A stretch of DNA of 64,000 nucleotides, from NCBI GenBank assembly GCA_000328365.1, contig KB302576.1, positions 42,565 through 106,564 of the forward strand. Reading direction: 5' to 3'. The notes under the pieces are model-generated. The model was not told where the DNA came from. It made no database searches and saw nothing but the letters and a program-made list of their open reading frames with translations. The position numbers were made by a program, and so were the translations under genes. Shown piece by piece: positions 1-12,800 of the stretch (position 1 is its first letter; every line of letters begins with the position of its first letter). This stretch comes from Capitella teleta (Eukaryota; Annelida; Polychaeta; Capitellidae).

Positions 1-41
<41 letters not shown>
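1..41. repeat. (TA)n microsatellite
   Basis: Continuous TA dinucleotides running off the left edge of the window. Confidence 0.97.
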
Positions 42-45
<4 letters not shown>

Positions 46-2940
46 ACATGTGGTTTATTATCACCATAAATTTAGCTCTCTCTGATCGACTTGAATTACT
101 ACATTACTACATTGTGATGAGCGAGCTGCAAGAACACTCACATGCAAATATAAACAATCCTTGTGTTATTACACAATGTGGCTATAGTATCACCAGAGTA
201 GCATCAACAGAAAATTTGGGCTCCGTTTTGTGTCAATAATTAGGAACTATTTCTCGAATTCAACTCGGAGGAGTATTAATGAATCGCAAATAGGTTGGTA
301 TGACAGCGCCTGTATTGGTAAATAAGAGTGGCAATTGTAATATCGTCCATCCATGTGAGAATATAATAAATATGAGAACTGACTCTAAGATTTGGACCCA
401 AAATGGCGTCCACAAATCGCCAGTTTGCGCTAATCGAATGATGAGGAGTACTATAGGAGGAACCGTCGGTTAATTAATGTACTGGGAGAATAAAGGGTTT
501 AGAGGAAGGAAGCCCCTAAAAGCAAGGATCACAGCACACGCCAATTGATCCCAAGTTACACTGCAGACAACATCACACAGGATTTATTAAGTGGATAACG
601 GAAGACCATTGCAAATTCAATTTGCGTCCATTCTCGCATTCCGAGAAACAGACGGCCAGACGTCCTCTATTGGGACTTTCGTTTCGGTGCAATGTAAAAT
701 TGCAAATCAAGCTGAAACTTTGCATCTCCTGTTTTGCTTGCAAGATGCACGCAATGACTCGTGCAACCCGAAATTTCATTCGATCATTTTGCTCCAGTGG
801 AGAGGAAAAGCGCTTAATTTGATGGGCGAATTGTGTCAATTTTCTCTCCAAGATGTCTAAACGTGCATGAAATTGAATTAATCAGACTTGGTTAGCTACA
901 TCTAATTCGGGCCTTGCAAAGACTTAACCAAGCCTGCACAGTAAATTCCACGATTGACGTTGCAATAATGACGTCGTGTTTCGTAGGATTCGGGTCAACA
1001 GCGCGCGTTCTTCGAATGAAGCACTATATTCCCTTTTATGTGGAGAGAAGGGATTATTTTTGACAATCTAGGACCCGGAAAGTGATAAATGATAGTGATA
1101 AATTGAGGTGATAAATGCAAAATGAACACACTCTAGTTATATTGGTGCATCGTACAGGGTCAATTGCCTCGCAGAATGTCTCTCTCTAATCTCGACCACT
1201 GTCTGCTATCACTAAATGCAATTGGTCTTCAGACGAAATTCAATTACGGGGGACATATTATAGCCACCTGGTGCTATTGTGCAATCAAGGGGATATGTCG
1301 CACACCCGTTTAATTCGTATCAGCCGTGGTCAGCCTAATTGTCATTGAATAATAAATATGTTCTCCGATTGATGCTGTTTCAGTGATATTCAGTATTGTT
1401 ATGACACGAGGCAATGTCCATGCAGTGCCACAATGGGCCACACATGGATCACAGCAAATCTCTGGCGTGATCTTTCATTATATATGCATTGTGTACTGAG
1501 ACTAGTTAACCTCATCTCAAGCATTGTATGGATCACCCCTTGGCATTGCGACTGAGCGAGCATCTACTTTTAGCACCTGTTTGTATGTTTTATCCTTCAA
1601 ATGTGGGATATTATTTTGCTGTGATTAATATGGACATTGAGCCGTTTGCCCTGGGAATGCCGTTTACAAACCACAAACATTCAATGTCAATTGCACAGTG
1701 TCTGCATGTACGGGAACCTGAGTGACAATTGGGTAGATTCGGTAAAAATATAAACTCCCACGTTTTAGTTGATGGTTGAACAGAAGTCAGGTAGCTAAAA
1801 TATTTCAACTCATGAATATTGATTAGTTGTATGCGGTCCACAAAGCGTTCAGGTGTGAAATATGCAAATGACCGTCTTCGGTGCTGAAGCGTTGGGCTTA
1901 TAGTGGCAACGAAATCTATTCCCAAGGGGTCTGGGATGCCTCAACACTGCCTCGCAGCTGATAATTTATTGATTAACAACTGTTATGGAATGTTTACATT
2001 TTTGGTATATACTAATAGCGATACAAGGTTGAAATCAACAGATACATAGCATAGATACTCAAAACGGATGCACATAACCTAAGGGGCTATCCTTTGAATG
2101 TGCTCCATTCATGAATAAATAAATTTATCTGTGTTTTTTAAGAGATAGCATTGGGTAATAGCAAGGATAAAGATATATGTAAATTATACAACCAATTAGG
2201 GTGTAAATTGCAACGGACGGACCGATAAGAGAAGACACACGGATGTGCAATTTCCCAGGTCAAGCAATAAATGCGTGAGCGATATCCGCACGAATAACAA
2301 AGCGGAATAATCAAAGAACGGAGATGAGGACAATGGAGGAAAGAGTGAGAGAAAAGAAGAGACAAATGCGGAGAGAGAAATGCCATAGAGAACGAGGGAG
2401 AAAAAGCTGCATTAATTTAATTAATGTAACGCAAGTAAAGAGTGAGGGTACCACATGTAAAATTTCGCGCAAAGAAAAGGAATTTGAAGGTGTTTTTTTT
2501 TTTTTCGATATGACGCTGACGGATAGTACAGAGACCCTTCTTCAACTGTCTTCAGGTACATTATGTGTACTCTTTGGTATTTTGTTTGGATTTGAACACG
2601 GATCTCTGATTCCACACAGCGCCACCTGGCGTTACCATGACATGGCTTCCGAGTAGGTCAATGTGCTGCGTTTTCCGGATATCTGATATCCGATTAAAAA
2701 AAAAAAACAAACCCCAAACCCATTCATCTCTAGTTTTATGTTTTGCTGCACATTATTCATCAGGATTATTGGGTACATGATATGTTAAAAATTCAATTAA
2801 AACGCATAAAACTGCATCTGAATTCTGAAATTTCTGTCAAAACCAAAATATAAATGTTTCGCCTCTGTTTCATTGCGAAATAGACGATTGAAATACAGAT
2901 ACAAGTGAAAAAGAACGCTAATGAATTTGCTATGTTTAGT

Positions 2941-3190
2941 TTTGTTTGGGTTTTGATTTGGTTTGGTTATTGGCTTGGTTTTGGTTTGGTTTGGGTTTGT
3001 TTTTTGGTTTGGTTTTTGGTTTGGTATGGTTTTGGTTTGGTTTGGTTTGGGTTGGGTTGAATTTTTGGTTTTGGTTTGGTTTGGGTTTGTTTTTTGGTTT
3101 GGTTTTTGGTATGGTTTTGGTTTGGTTTGGTTTGGTTTGGGTTGGGTTGAATTTTTGGTTTTGGTTTGGTTTGGTTTGTTTTTATTTGTT
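2941..3190. repeat. TTTGG-rich minisatellite with two ~90-bp units
   Basis: Built from TTTGG/TTTTGG words with GGG clusters. Two long units (about 2991-3080 and 3085-3177), each running from GGGTTTGTTTTTTGG to GGGTTGGGTTGAATTTTTGG, differ only by small shifts. The long Trp/Phe/Gly frames here are an artefact of the repeat. Confidence 0.9.
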
Positions 3191-4186
3191 TTGATGCGTT
3201 GATTGGTCAGAATCTGACTAAACTCTAATTCTGTTCAACAATGCATTCTGTAATCGAGACGTACAGGCGTTCGAGATGTGGTTATGGGGAAGGGTGCTGA
3301 GGGAGACATACATGCGAATGAGTGAGACAAAAAGTTGGCATGAGTGAAAAACAAGGCACAACAAGCAAAGCTGAGAACGACCAGGAAGTATCGCCACTGG
3401 AAGCACAGAGGAGAGAGCAATTGCATCAACTGAAGGAGAGCAAGAAGAGAAAGAGAGAAGAATGGAGAGAGGGGGCATCAAGCATAGAAGTTCACCATTG
3501 ACACTGTGTGTGCTAAATAGAATCGTTACAGTTGGGTTTTATTGTCCAGATACTTATTAGGTACATACGTGATGGGTCAATTGGGTCAATTGGGTCAATT
3601 GTCAACAAATACATATCTATGCCTGTGCTATATTTGCACAACGACTAACGTTCGCACGAATTAACGATATCATCCGTACATGCACATATGATACACCGAG
3701 AAATATACATGCACTTATAAGTAGTTCCACGATATATAACTGGGGTTTACCCTGATCAATGAATCCATACGATATTTCAATATCATAATGCTCCGCCTTC
3801 TAGATCTGGAGCACTGGCCACTTCAAGGTTTCACTCAGGGACCCAATGAGACCGAACCGTATCCGAGAATTTGAGCGAGAATATCGCCGGATTCAATCGA
3901 GACGCAATGCACACGTGACTGGCTTGGATGGTGGAAACGCTGATTTTATCGTATTTTCCCCGAAAGAACCCGTAAAACAGATTCGTCCCTGCCCACCCCA
4001 CTGCCCACGTTGGAGACAATGATATACGAAGTGGGCCATAAGCAGTCTATCTATGCCCTGTTTCTATGGTTTTCAATGGCGCTGAACATTTCTGAGAATA
4101 TGTTACATGAGAGATTGCAGTGTATAGACTAAGATAAGGCAAAAATGAGGGAAATATAATAGTTCTTGGTATGGATGGTCTAACAT

Positions 4187-4370
4187 GTCATGCTGCTATT
4201 CCTACCATGTAAATTCCAATTCCATCCGCTTTTATGCCGATTTATCTCAATCAATAGAGTGCACCCAACATTCCGCAAATTTACACTTTTGGCGGCAAAC
4301 AGGGCCCCGGACCATGGGTAACCTTCATTGAACGCATAATTAAGGCAACGCTCTCGTAATATTGTTTTGT
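4187..4370. repeat. Diverged interspersed repeat, copy 1
   Basis: Shares ordered blocks with 54649-54870: CATGCTGCTATTCCT, GCCGATTTATCTCAATCA, AGAGTGCACCCAACATTC and CCCCGGACCATGG, with similar spacing. Family unknown. Confidence 0.75.
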
Positions 4371-4717
4371 TTGAGAGTGCTATTGTTGTGACAGTAGCAC
4401 TAATCATCGACTAATGTTTATCTCCTAAATCAAAACAAAACAGAGCGTTTGTATCGAAGCGCCATACAGGAGATAACATTCCTTATTGCTCGTTCAGGGG
4501 CCCATCTGATTCAAAGAAAAATTCAAAAAAGTGTCTTCGCGATCACAGACCGCTGCCAATTAAATGTCCCTCCCTCATTCAGAATTAACTTTGTATTCGA
4601 TTTCTTTACATAAATGGTTGCAGAATAACTTAGTCAATCCATACTAGGCATAGTTATCTTTTAGAATAATTGATAAATTTAAAAGATTTTAAAGTTTTGT
4701 TTTATAATCCAATGTCG

Positions 4718-4736
4718 TTGGCCCACCCTGTAGAAT
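4718..4736. mobile_element. Mariner-like terminal repeat, orphan end
   Basis: TTGGCCCACCCTG followed by TA reads on the other strand as TA-CAGGGTGGGCCAA, the style of Tc1/mariner-type ends that sit beside a TA target. No matching opposite end or transposase was found. Confidence 0.35.
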
Positions 4737-5469
4737 TAAGTTTCAGCAACAGCGGGAAGAACATTGGAGTCTTTAATTTATTATGCATTTTTTAGCCACT
4801 TGGTAGGATATAAAGAGTGTTTAAAAAAGGGATTTTATGGAAATGAAATTGATAATAAAAAAAAGAGGTTTTGGACTATTGAAAGTCATTTTTACATAGC
4901 ACAGACGATTTTATTTTATGAAAAACTAATATAACATTTTAACGAGTTATGCATGTATTGCCTTTTTATATATACAATCAATCTCGTTATTTGAGTTCAA
5001 ATCCTATTTTCTATTGACAACTCCTTTTATTCGATCTTGCAATCTTTGTTCTACTGATTTTTCCTTATGTTGCTCCAAATTTATGGAATCAGTTATAAAT
5101 TAATTAATTTAATTTATAAATTTATAAATTACCTTTTAGCGTTATTCATATACGTGTACACATATCCCCAACAGGATACAGTGTAGTGGGCAATTACGCT
5201 CCATTGAAGCGGATACAATATAGTGATACAAAGCGAAACAATGGCTATATGCATACTGAACAGTATTCAAAATTCAGCCTCTGACAGCGTGCGTTATCTG
5301 ACCGAACACACAGAGCCTCTATTATCACAGAAGTGCACACGTTACAAAAGCAGCTCCGGAAAACGAGACATTTACACTCATCTGTGAGTCATCCTGAATG
5401 AAATACAACGTGTTAATAAACATCATTTAATAACACGTATTTGGACATACGCGCATCTGGTTAATCATA

Positions 5470-5818
5470 ATGTCTGCTCGAATGCTGGGCGAGCCTTGCA
5501 AAATACAGGGGTTCAGCCCTCCTAATAGGCGCCTCCTGGCAGCCGGCTCAGGGGTTGGGGGCGTGAAGCTCATGCTTGGCGCTCGCTGCGTGCGTGCAAC
5601 AGCAGTGAATAGCCGCAGCAGGAACGACGGTAGCACATTGGCAGTGAAGAGTGGACTGACAGCGTGCAGTTGTGGTGTGCAAGCGTGCGGGAGGATTATA
5701 GGGATCTGACTAGAGATCTACCGGGACCAGTATTCCAGGCTGGATACCCCACGATCCACCTAGATTGAGAGTACGTGTGGTGAAGGTTGGATTCACCTGC
5801 GGAGTGCTATATTCTCAG
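5470..5818 (+). promoter_or_regulatory. Possible NCX 5' UTR exon or promoter region
   Basis: A stretch clearly richer in G+C than its surroundings, ending in an excellent splice donor (TATTCTCAG|GTGAGA, intron from 5819). It is the best candidate upstream exon for the acceptor at 7932/7933 that precedes the NCX start. The start of the exon and the transcription start cannot be set. The open frame across it (5470-5709) has no recognisable product. This is inference from base composition and splice signals only. Confidence 0.35.
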
Positions 5819-6761
5819 GTGAGAGATTGTCTTTGACACACCCTTATGGTTGGTTATGTTGCTGGCGTAGCAATATAGCAGAACAGCACCCATTACGTAT
5901 ATGTACATATGTACATGTGTGTTTAAAGGCGAGCGCTGCTGTCGTGTTCGTACCGTGTCATTTGAGTTTCGTGGGTGTCAATGTCGACGTGTTCATTACG
6001 GATATATCCCTAGTTTCAATCTTAATATTCAGGGTTGTACTCACATGCCATCGGCCTCCTTGCTCTGCCCGTAAAACAACTCACTGAGCAGTTTACATCT
6101 CCTTGCCCTTTACCTTTGTTTTCTTTATTGCTTGCATTATATGTACAGCATATAAAATACATACGTGTACAGGTGTATAAAATACATAGCATACACCTGG
6201 AACTACACCGGCTGTTTCGCGAAAGAGATCACGGAGCGATTATTCGCTTCCAGTGATGTATATTCACGTACTGATTTCAAACCCATTCATTGAATTGTAA
6301 AGATAGAGTAAAAGCATTTTTTTTTTATCGATTGATGGCCTTCTGGTGATATGCATAAAATACATCGATTGCATCGTTTTGCAGTGGAATTATAAACTAC
6401 TATAGTTCCGGTTTATAGCACCAATTGGCCAGAATTGGACTCTATTTTGATGACGAAACAATTTATCTGGCAACACACGTCTCTTCATAAACCTTATATA
6501 CACACACCATCCAGCCGATATTGTCATCCTTTATGATTCATAAATAATCTAAAAATTAATACGGTAGTCATCTTTGTTTTCGAATATGGTTTGATTGAGA
6601 ACTAAACTATATATTTGTACTTATAGCAGTTTATAACAGTAATTGATTGCGGCTGTGCAACCCGATTATGTAATGTCCATTGTTCTCAAACCACCGGGAG
6701 AAACATCAAGGCCTTGGCTTTGGACAAATACGATTGGCCAAAGCTATGAAAAATCTAGTAT

Positions 6762-7055
6762 CCGGTTTGCCCGGCTGACTGCAATTCTATGCCGATCGAC
6801 CGTGGGGTCGAGGTCCCGAGTTCGAGACCCGATCAGGCCACGGGCGTTATGATTGTGAATTGTAATTGTAATTCTTTATAATTGCAATTCTTCGGTGACT
6901 CTGCAGTGCTGCCCAACTGCGTAACAAGGCCGGGCGCCTGTGTACTACGGTCTATGGTGGTATGCAGGATAAAGAACCCTTGGGATTTATTGATAAGAGT
7001 GGGGGAAAACCCCGGTCCCGGGCCTTCTGTTCTGGCGCCCGTATCATCCGAATGG
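6762..7055 (+). mobile_element. tRNA-derived SINE, copy 1
   Basis: Pol III B box GAGTTCGAGACCC at about 6819-6831, a diverged head before it, then a body with repeated AATTGTAATTC words, TTCGGTGACTCTGCAGTGCT, the conserved GCCGGGCGC, and the tail GGCGCCCGTATCATCCGAATGG. The A-box region is degraded compared with copy 3. Confidence 0.85.
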
Positions 7056-7932
7056 CCGTAAAGCCCCATCATGTTATCTAACCAATTCCTGATTTCTTAT
7101 TATAGAAGTTACACACTCCAATATAGAGCCAACGATGAATAGAACATCGCTCAAGACATTCAATGAATAAGACAGCCTTCTGGGTTTAATGATAACTCGG
7201 TATTTCGTTATGCAATACGTTGTACTGAGAAGCCATCACAATAATAGAGTATCTAAATGCTATTAGATATCCAGATGACCTAAATTACAGATTCACATCA
7301 AGGACATTTAAATCAAGTCTTCATTCGAGTAATTACGTATCTTCTTCTGAATGTAGTTTGCCATTAGCTGCCTCAATGCCTTAATCAACATAATACATAA
7401 TATCTAAACTTCTGGAGTGGTATGTAATGTGAATGAAAACACACGATGTCCGATTATTGTGAATATATATAAATGGGGAACAGCCAAGAATAATATCCTT
7501 TTACTCTTGGTTCAAGTATTGGCGACTATCAACGATTTTCTGATCAATATAATGGTTTATTGAGCCCAGGAAGCTCATAAGCATTGATTGTCGTCTGTTA
7601 TAAGGATAATTATTGTTTTCTCGACCCTTTAAAGTGGTTCATTGAGTCTATGAAATCGCCCCCTCGGAGAAAGAGGAGAGGCTTAAGAATGCGCTTGCGA
7701 TCAAGCATTTTCGACCCTTCAAATTGATCTTTCGCTTTGGTTCAGTGCAATAGGTGCAGCAAAGGACTCCCGCATTCTTCAAATTCTGATTATGTGTGTA
7801 TTACATATGGCTTGATTTATGACACGATACAGGTAAGAATAAACAGTGTATACTTGACGTACACAGAACGCCAATCCTCACATGCTAAGTTGAAGGTATC
7901 ATATTTTTGATTTGTCATTTTTCGCTTCACAG

Positions 7933-8208
7933 GAGGAGCGCCGCTAACAGAGCTACTAACAGTATCGACATTTGGCGTACAGTCAGACGTCGGGATTGTG
8001 CTAGCTGCTACCTCTGCTTCCCCGAATCACCCGACAGCTGAGCGAGCCGAGGGCTTTCTAACCTCCTCGCCAATCCTACCGTGCTCTAATTCAAGCAGCA
8101 AGCCGCGGCATATTAGTTGTTGGAATCGCTGCACCTGGACGCAAACTCTTCCACCTCGTAGGATATCTCTGAGTTATTAATGGATTATTTCTAGCCGCCA
8201 ACGAAGCC
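7933..8208 (+). promoter_or_regulatory. NCX 5' UTR part of the first coding exon, with a 4-codon uORF
   Basis: A T-rich tract and TTCACAG acceptor precede 7933. No ATG is seen until 8180, where a minimal upstream ORF (ATG GAT TAT TTC TAG, 8180-8194) stops 14 nt before the NCX ATG at 8209. Such a short uORF close to the start could lower or tune translation by reinitiation. That effect is inference. Confidence 0.5.
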
Positions 8209-9893
8209 ATGGTCATGTTTTCCTTGCACCACGGTCCCTTGTGGGCCTTGTTGTGTCTCCTAGTCCTTGTGATTCCGGGCAGTCACGGTAAAATGATTAA
8301 CGGTACTTGTGAACCGGTCAAAGGCTGCAAAGCTGGGGTCATTCTACCCCTGTGGACTCCAGTGGACAATCTGAGTGCGGGGGACCAGGCTGCTCGAGCT
8401 ATTGTTTACTTCGTCTCACTTATGTTCATGTTTCTCGGGGTATCAATCATCGCTGACCGATTCATGGCAGCTATTGAGGTGATCACATCCAAGGAGCGTG
8501 AAGTCACCATCAAGAAACCAAACGGGGAGACCGCTGTGGTTAGTGTGAGGATCTGGAACGAAACTGTGTCCAACCTGACGTTGATGGCCCTGGGTTCCTC
8601 AGCCCCTGAAATCCTCCTGTCAATCATTGAGGTCATGGGGAATAAATTCAACGCCGGAGAGCTAGGTCCAGGCACCATTGTAGGGAGTGCTGCATTCAAC
8701 CTGTTCGTCATCATTGCTATCTGCATGTATGTCATCCCTGACGACGAGGTGAGGCGTATCAAGCATCTGCGAGTGTTCTTCATCACCGCCACGTGGAGCA
8801 TCTTTGCCTACCTCTGGATGTACCTCATTATCTCAGTGTTCTCCTATGGTGTCATCGATATCTGGGAGGGCATCCTCACGCTTCTCTTCTTCCCGGCTAC
8901 TGTGCTCACGGCTTATATCGCTGACCGCAGAATATTCTTCGGGAAGTTCCTTTCTAAGAAGTACCGAGCGTCTTCACACAAGGGCGCTATGGTTGTTTCT
9001 GAGGGCGACATGGAGCTAGGAGAGAAATCCAATGGCATGGGAGATGATATTCTCTTTAAGGGGTTGGACAGTGATGATGCAGAGATTCGCGAATTCGAGA
9101 AGCACCGTCGAGAGTACATCGAAATCCTCCGTGACTTGCGTAGGAAGAACCCCACAATGGAGATGAAGGCTCTGGAGGAGATGGCGGAGTACGAGGTCAT
9201 GAATAGAGGTCCCAAGAGCAGGGCGTTCTACAGGATCCAGGCTACCCGTAAACTGACCGGAGGGGGCAACGTCATCAAGAAGAAAATGGAGCGTAAGTCT
9301 AGCCTACAAGACTTGAAGGTCGCCGTGGAGGATGAAGACACCACTCGGGTCTTCTTTGAGCCTGGTCACTACACCGTCATGGAGAACATCGGTACTTTTC
9401 AAGTCACCGTGTCGCGGCAGGGAGGCAACCTGGACAGCTTAATTCACGTTGAATATCGTACGGAAGACGGAACAGCTAACGCTGAGTCTGATTATGAGTA
9501 TGCTGAGGGTACCCTGACCTTCCAGCCAGGCGAGACTCACAAGCAGTTCGACATCACCATCATCGACGATGACATCTTTGAAGAAGATGAACATTTCTAC
9601 GTGCGACTCACAGGCATCCAAACCGAAGACCCGCTCCTCAAAGTCCAACTGGCGAATCCTTCCATGGCCACCATCATGATCTTAGACGATGACCATGCTG
9701 GAATCTTCCACTTCAACGACAAAGAGATCTCCTTCTCGGAATCATGTGGCGAAGCTGAGATCAAAGTCAGCAGAACATCCGGGGCTCGAGGCAAGGTGAA
9801 GATTCCGTACAAAACCATCGAGGGTACAGCGAAGGGAAACAAGGATTACATCGAGACTGAGGGAGAGTTGACGTTCGACAACGACAATACTGA
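8209..9893 (+). CDS. slc8a: NCX large first coding exon: signal peptide, TM1-5, alpha-1, CBD1, most of CBD2
   Basis: ATG lies in a good Kozak context (GAAGCCATGG). Residues 1-27 form a signal peptide ending near GSHG, followed by a short extracellular N-terminus with NGT and Cys34/Cys40. TM1 is about 62-90. The alpha-1 repeat is about 117-175, with SSAPE at 130-134 (Glu134 corresponds to canine Glu113) and GSAAFN ending at Asn164 (canine Asn143). TM4-5 follow. A basic amphipathic XIP-like segment lies at about 240-254. CBD1 is about 375-497 (Calx-beta fold, with a TEDGTAN motif near 418-424 and acidic DDDIFEED near 453-460, ending in ILDDD). CBD2 starts at about 498 and is cut by the splice site. 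The exon ends in phase 2 at a GA|GTAAGT donor; reading on gives an immediate TAA. The exon probably begins at 7933 after a TTCACAG acceptor, so 7933-8208 is 5' UTR. Confidence 0.97.
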
Positions 9894-12800
9894 GTAAGTA
9901 CTCCCAAGAGGGACGTGGTGTTCGTTTGGCTTGCTTTGCGTGTGCTTGGGTCATTGCTTTTTATTGACCAGATTTCGCCTGTTATGTGGTGACGTTGTGA
10001 GTTCGAGTCGATTGTAGTTCAAACCCTTCACTGCTATTACCCACATGGCGCACTTGCCATTGACCTAAATGCATATCCTCAACATGCAACCATTTCATAT
10101 CACCGTTGTACGCACAGCTGGTAATGTCAATGTGCTTAACGATAATTTATAATTGTGGCCTCTGCTGAATCGAGCTGTAATATGCTTTGAAGCCCGCAAA
10201 ACCGTTCGCCCGGGTCGTGGCATGCAGGGCTTGCAAGCAAATAAAAAAAACCTTCCCACGTGCGCGTTCGGGTCATTGATAATCGATACTGCATGCTCTG
10301 CCCTCCTCTCCTTCTCTCTCCACACTCAACTAGCTCCCCTTCCCGCACCATGGAGAAGCTAGAGCCGCCGAGTGAATCTAAATATAGACGGACACCTTGA
10401 AGAGGCGAAGTATGTGATGAGCGCTTGTGCTGAGTAAAACAGCCACAACGTTGGGTAGTTTTCACTTTTCACGTGTGGGCCTGCTTCGCTTCTCTTTGCA
10501 ATAACCTCGGATTTAGCCTTTTCACACTTGGGGCATTCTATGCCTATTCGTCTTTTAACAGTCCCCATTCAATTAGCCATTCATCCCAAGCTATCCCTCG
10601 TTCTTTCCCCCTTTGCTGCGCGGATGCTCTGCGTTTGTCACACGATTGGACTTGCAATCTTCCCCATTGTCCCAAATGAAAGCCGTCTTCTCTGATTCAA
10701 GAACAACATGACTCACTCGCCTCAGATTGCAGGCCCCGCGAGAAAGCACACAGGCCCTGGCAGCGTGCAAACATCACCAGATATTGCTGCACATATCGCA
10801 ATTTATTGCGCGCTGCCAACTCTGAGATCCAAAGAGATTCCTTTTCTTTTGCTTGCCATCGATCCGGATCTCTTTGTATCCGTTCCTTTTCATAGCCAAT
10901 TGTGATATGCAATACAAAAGCATAGAAAGCAAATCAGGGATCAACGATTGTCTAACTTTCAAGCAAGTGTACACGCTTTATGGCTAGATGTGCAGCGTTC
11001 AATCCACCGACAGCTGAACTCACAGCTCAGTCGGAGTCATTCATTTTATTCTATGTGATTTGCTACATCCGTCAAGGTCAGCAACTCCTTCCTGCACTTC
11101 TCTGCACCTGGCTGTATCGTAAACGAGTCAGTTTCCGGGCTTGTTTGCAATGGGACAGAGAGCCAAGACACTATGTGTGCTGACTGATATTGACAGAATA
11201 ATGAACAGAATCGACAATTAGCCCCAATTACCCATGCACTGCTATCGAACCAGTTGTCACTATTTCGTGATCCAGCATTACTTGGATGGTATTAATATCA
11301 GCTCGTGTAGCATTTGCTATCTTCCAGAAGAAAAAAAACCATTCCACCACTGGCAGCTTGGACCGCTGCATATGGTTCGGTTTGTTGTATACATTTGCGT
11401 GATGTCGACAAGTGAGTCTGTGTAAGACAGATGCTTGTGAGTGATGGACGATGCCCTCTCCTTACTCCCCGTTGGCCTCAAGCACGCAAGGGAAGAGAAA
11501 AGCTGTGGTTTTTATCCTCTCTATAACAAAAGTCTCTTTCAACATATCTTGCGGCTGTAGGCCAAGCCGCTCGGATACGGATTTTAGTTTGCTTATAATA
11601 CAAGTGCTATATGGCGGGAATGCACACTGAACTGCTGGTGAAATTTCAACACAATATTCTGTCATATATTATTGACCAAATGATCTAATCGATCATGCAT
11701 GGGTGGATATTTGCACATAATAAACATGTCAATGTCTTATAAATATAGTAGGGTTAGCGACGGATTATTTATTCACGTTAGTAGCTCATTAATACCAATA
11801 AAGAGTTAAATGCAGAGGCATTCACTGGGTTGATTAAATATAGATAGCAAAGGCAATGACGTGTGAGCAATCGATGTGTCTTCTTGTAATTGTGTACCCT
11901 CTACTTTTTATTGGATTATGCATTCGCTGCTGATGGCTTAATGTTATACTTCCAAATTGTATGAGATGCATTCCGTCCATTACACGGATGGATAGGTTTC
12001 TCCATAGTTCATAAATTTATTGCCAATCCCTGACACCAAACTTCTTGATCTCGCTGAGTCAGCGAGTTTTTCTGTTATAACAGCAACCAGGGGTATAAGC
12101 TGGTTCAAGTGAATCAATAAATTGATTGAATCATACGCACTCTTTTAGCACCTCTATAACACGCTGGGTGTGCTTCAGTACGTGGTAGATCTTCGTGTAT
12201 CGCGATGGTTCGTCTGCTTAACCTTAATCAATACACATGTGTGAGAACTTGCAATCTAGGTCAACTCGGCATTGACTCATCCTGGGGTACAGATGCTACT
12301 ATCTCCTGTACTTTATATCAGAACGGGTTGGCTTGATATCAGACCTTGTGGTAGTCGTATGCACAACAGCCTTCCAGGACTCATCTGCAAACAATGAATG
12401 ATGCCACACATATATAACTTAGCACCAGAGCTAAAAACCCAGAGCCTTGCTTCTATTTCTCGAATATCTTCTGCACTGGTTTAACAATAAAATGCTTCCC
12501 GCGTCTGGCACGATCTGTTGAAAACGCGGAAGCAATGTCTGAGGAGGAATGATATGAGAGAGCAGCTGGGTCGCCGGGTGCATTCTTAGCTGCTGTTTTG
12601 ATATTGTTGGCCAGAATTTGCGATTTGATACATTTTCCTTGCTAATCAATTTAGCGCCAGTTGTTCAAGCAGACCAATGCACTAGTCATTTAGATTAACG
12701 AGGCATATCAACACATCATCTGTTATGGCGACTGCACGGAGAGCATTACGTCATTGCCATCCACTTCTATGGTCTGCACCATTCTATTGAGTCCTTTCAA

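Larger units (their letters stand above)
42..5469. other. Intergenic DNA upstream of NCX
   Basis: No gene recognised. Open frames are short and have no familiar product. It contains the TTTGG-rich minisatellite (2941-3190), three tandem GGGTCAATT units (about 3572-3600), the repeat shared with 54.65 kb (about 4187-4370) and a mariner-like end (about 4718-4736). Confidence 0.7.

Noticed and set aside
2946-3202. Trp/Phe/Gly/Leu-rich frames that look like membrane segments
   Set aside because: Translation of the TTTGG minisatellite.
5470-5709. 79-codon frame in GC-rich DNA as a protein gene
   Set aside because: Composition effect; better explained as a possible 5' UTR exon of NCX.
8406-8801. 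131-codon minus-strand frame
   Set aside because: Antisense shadow of the NCX alpha-1 coding region.
9980-10040. tRNA-like GAGTTCGAGTCGATT
   Set aside because: No matching A box or acceptor stem.
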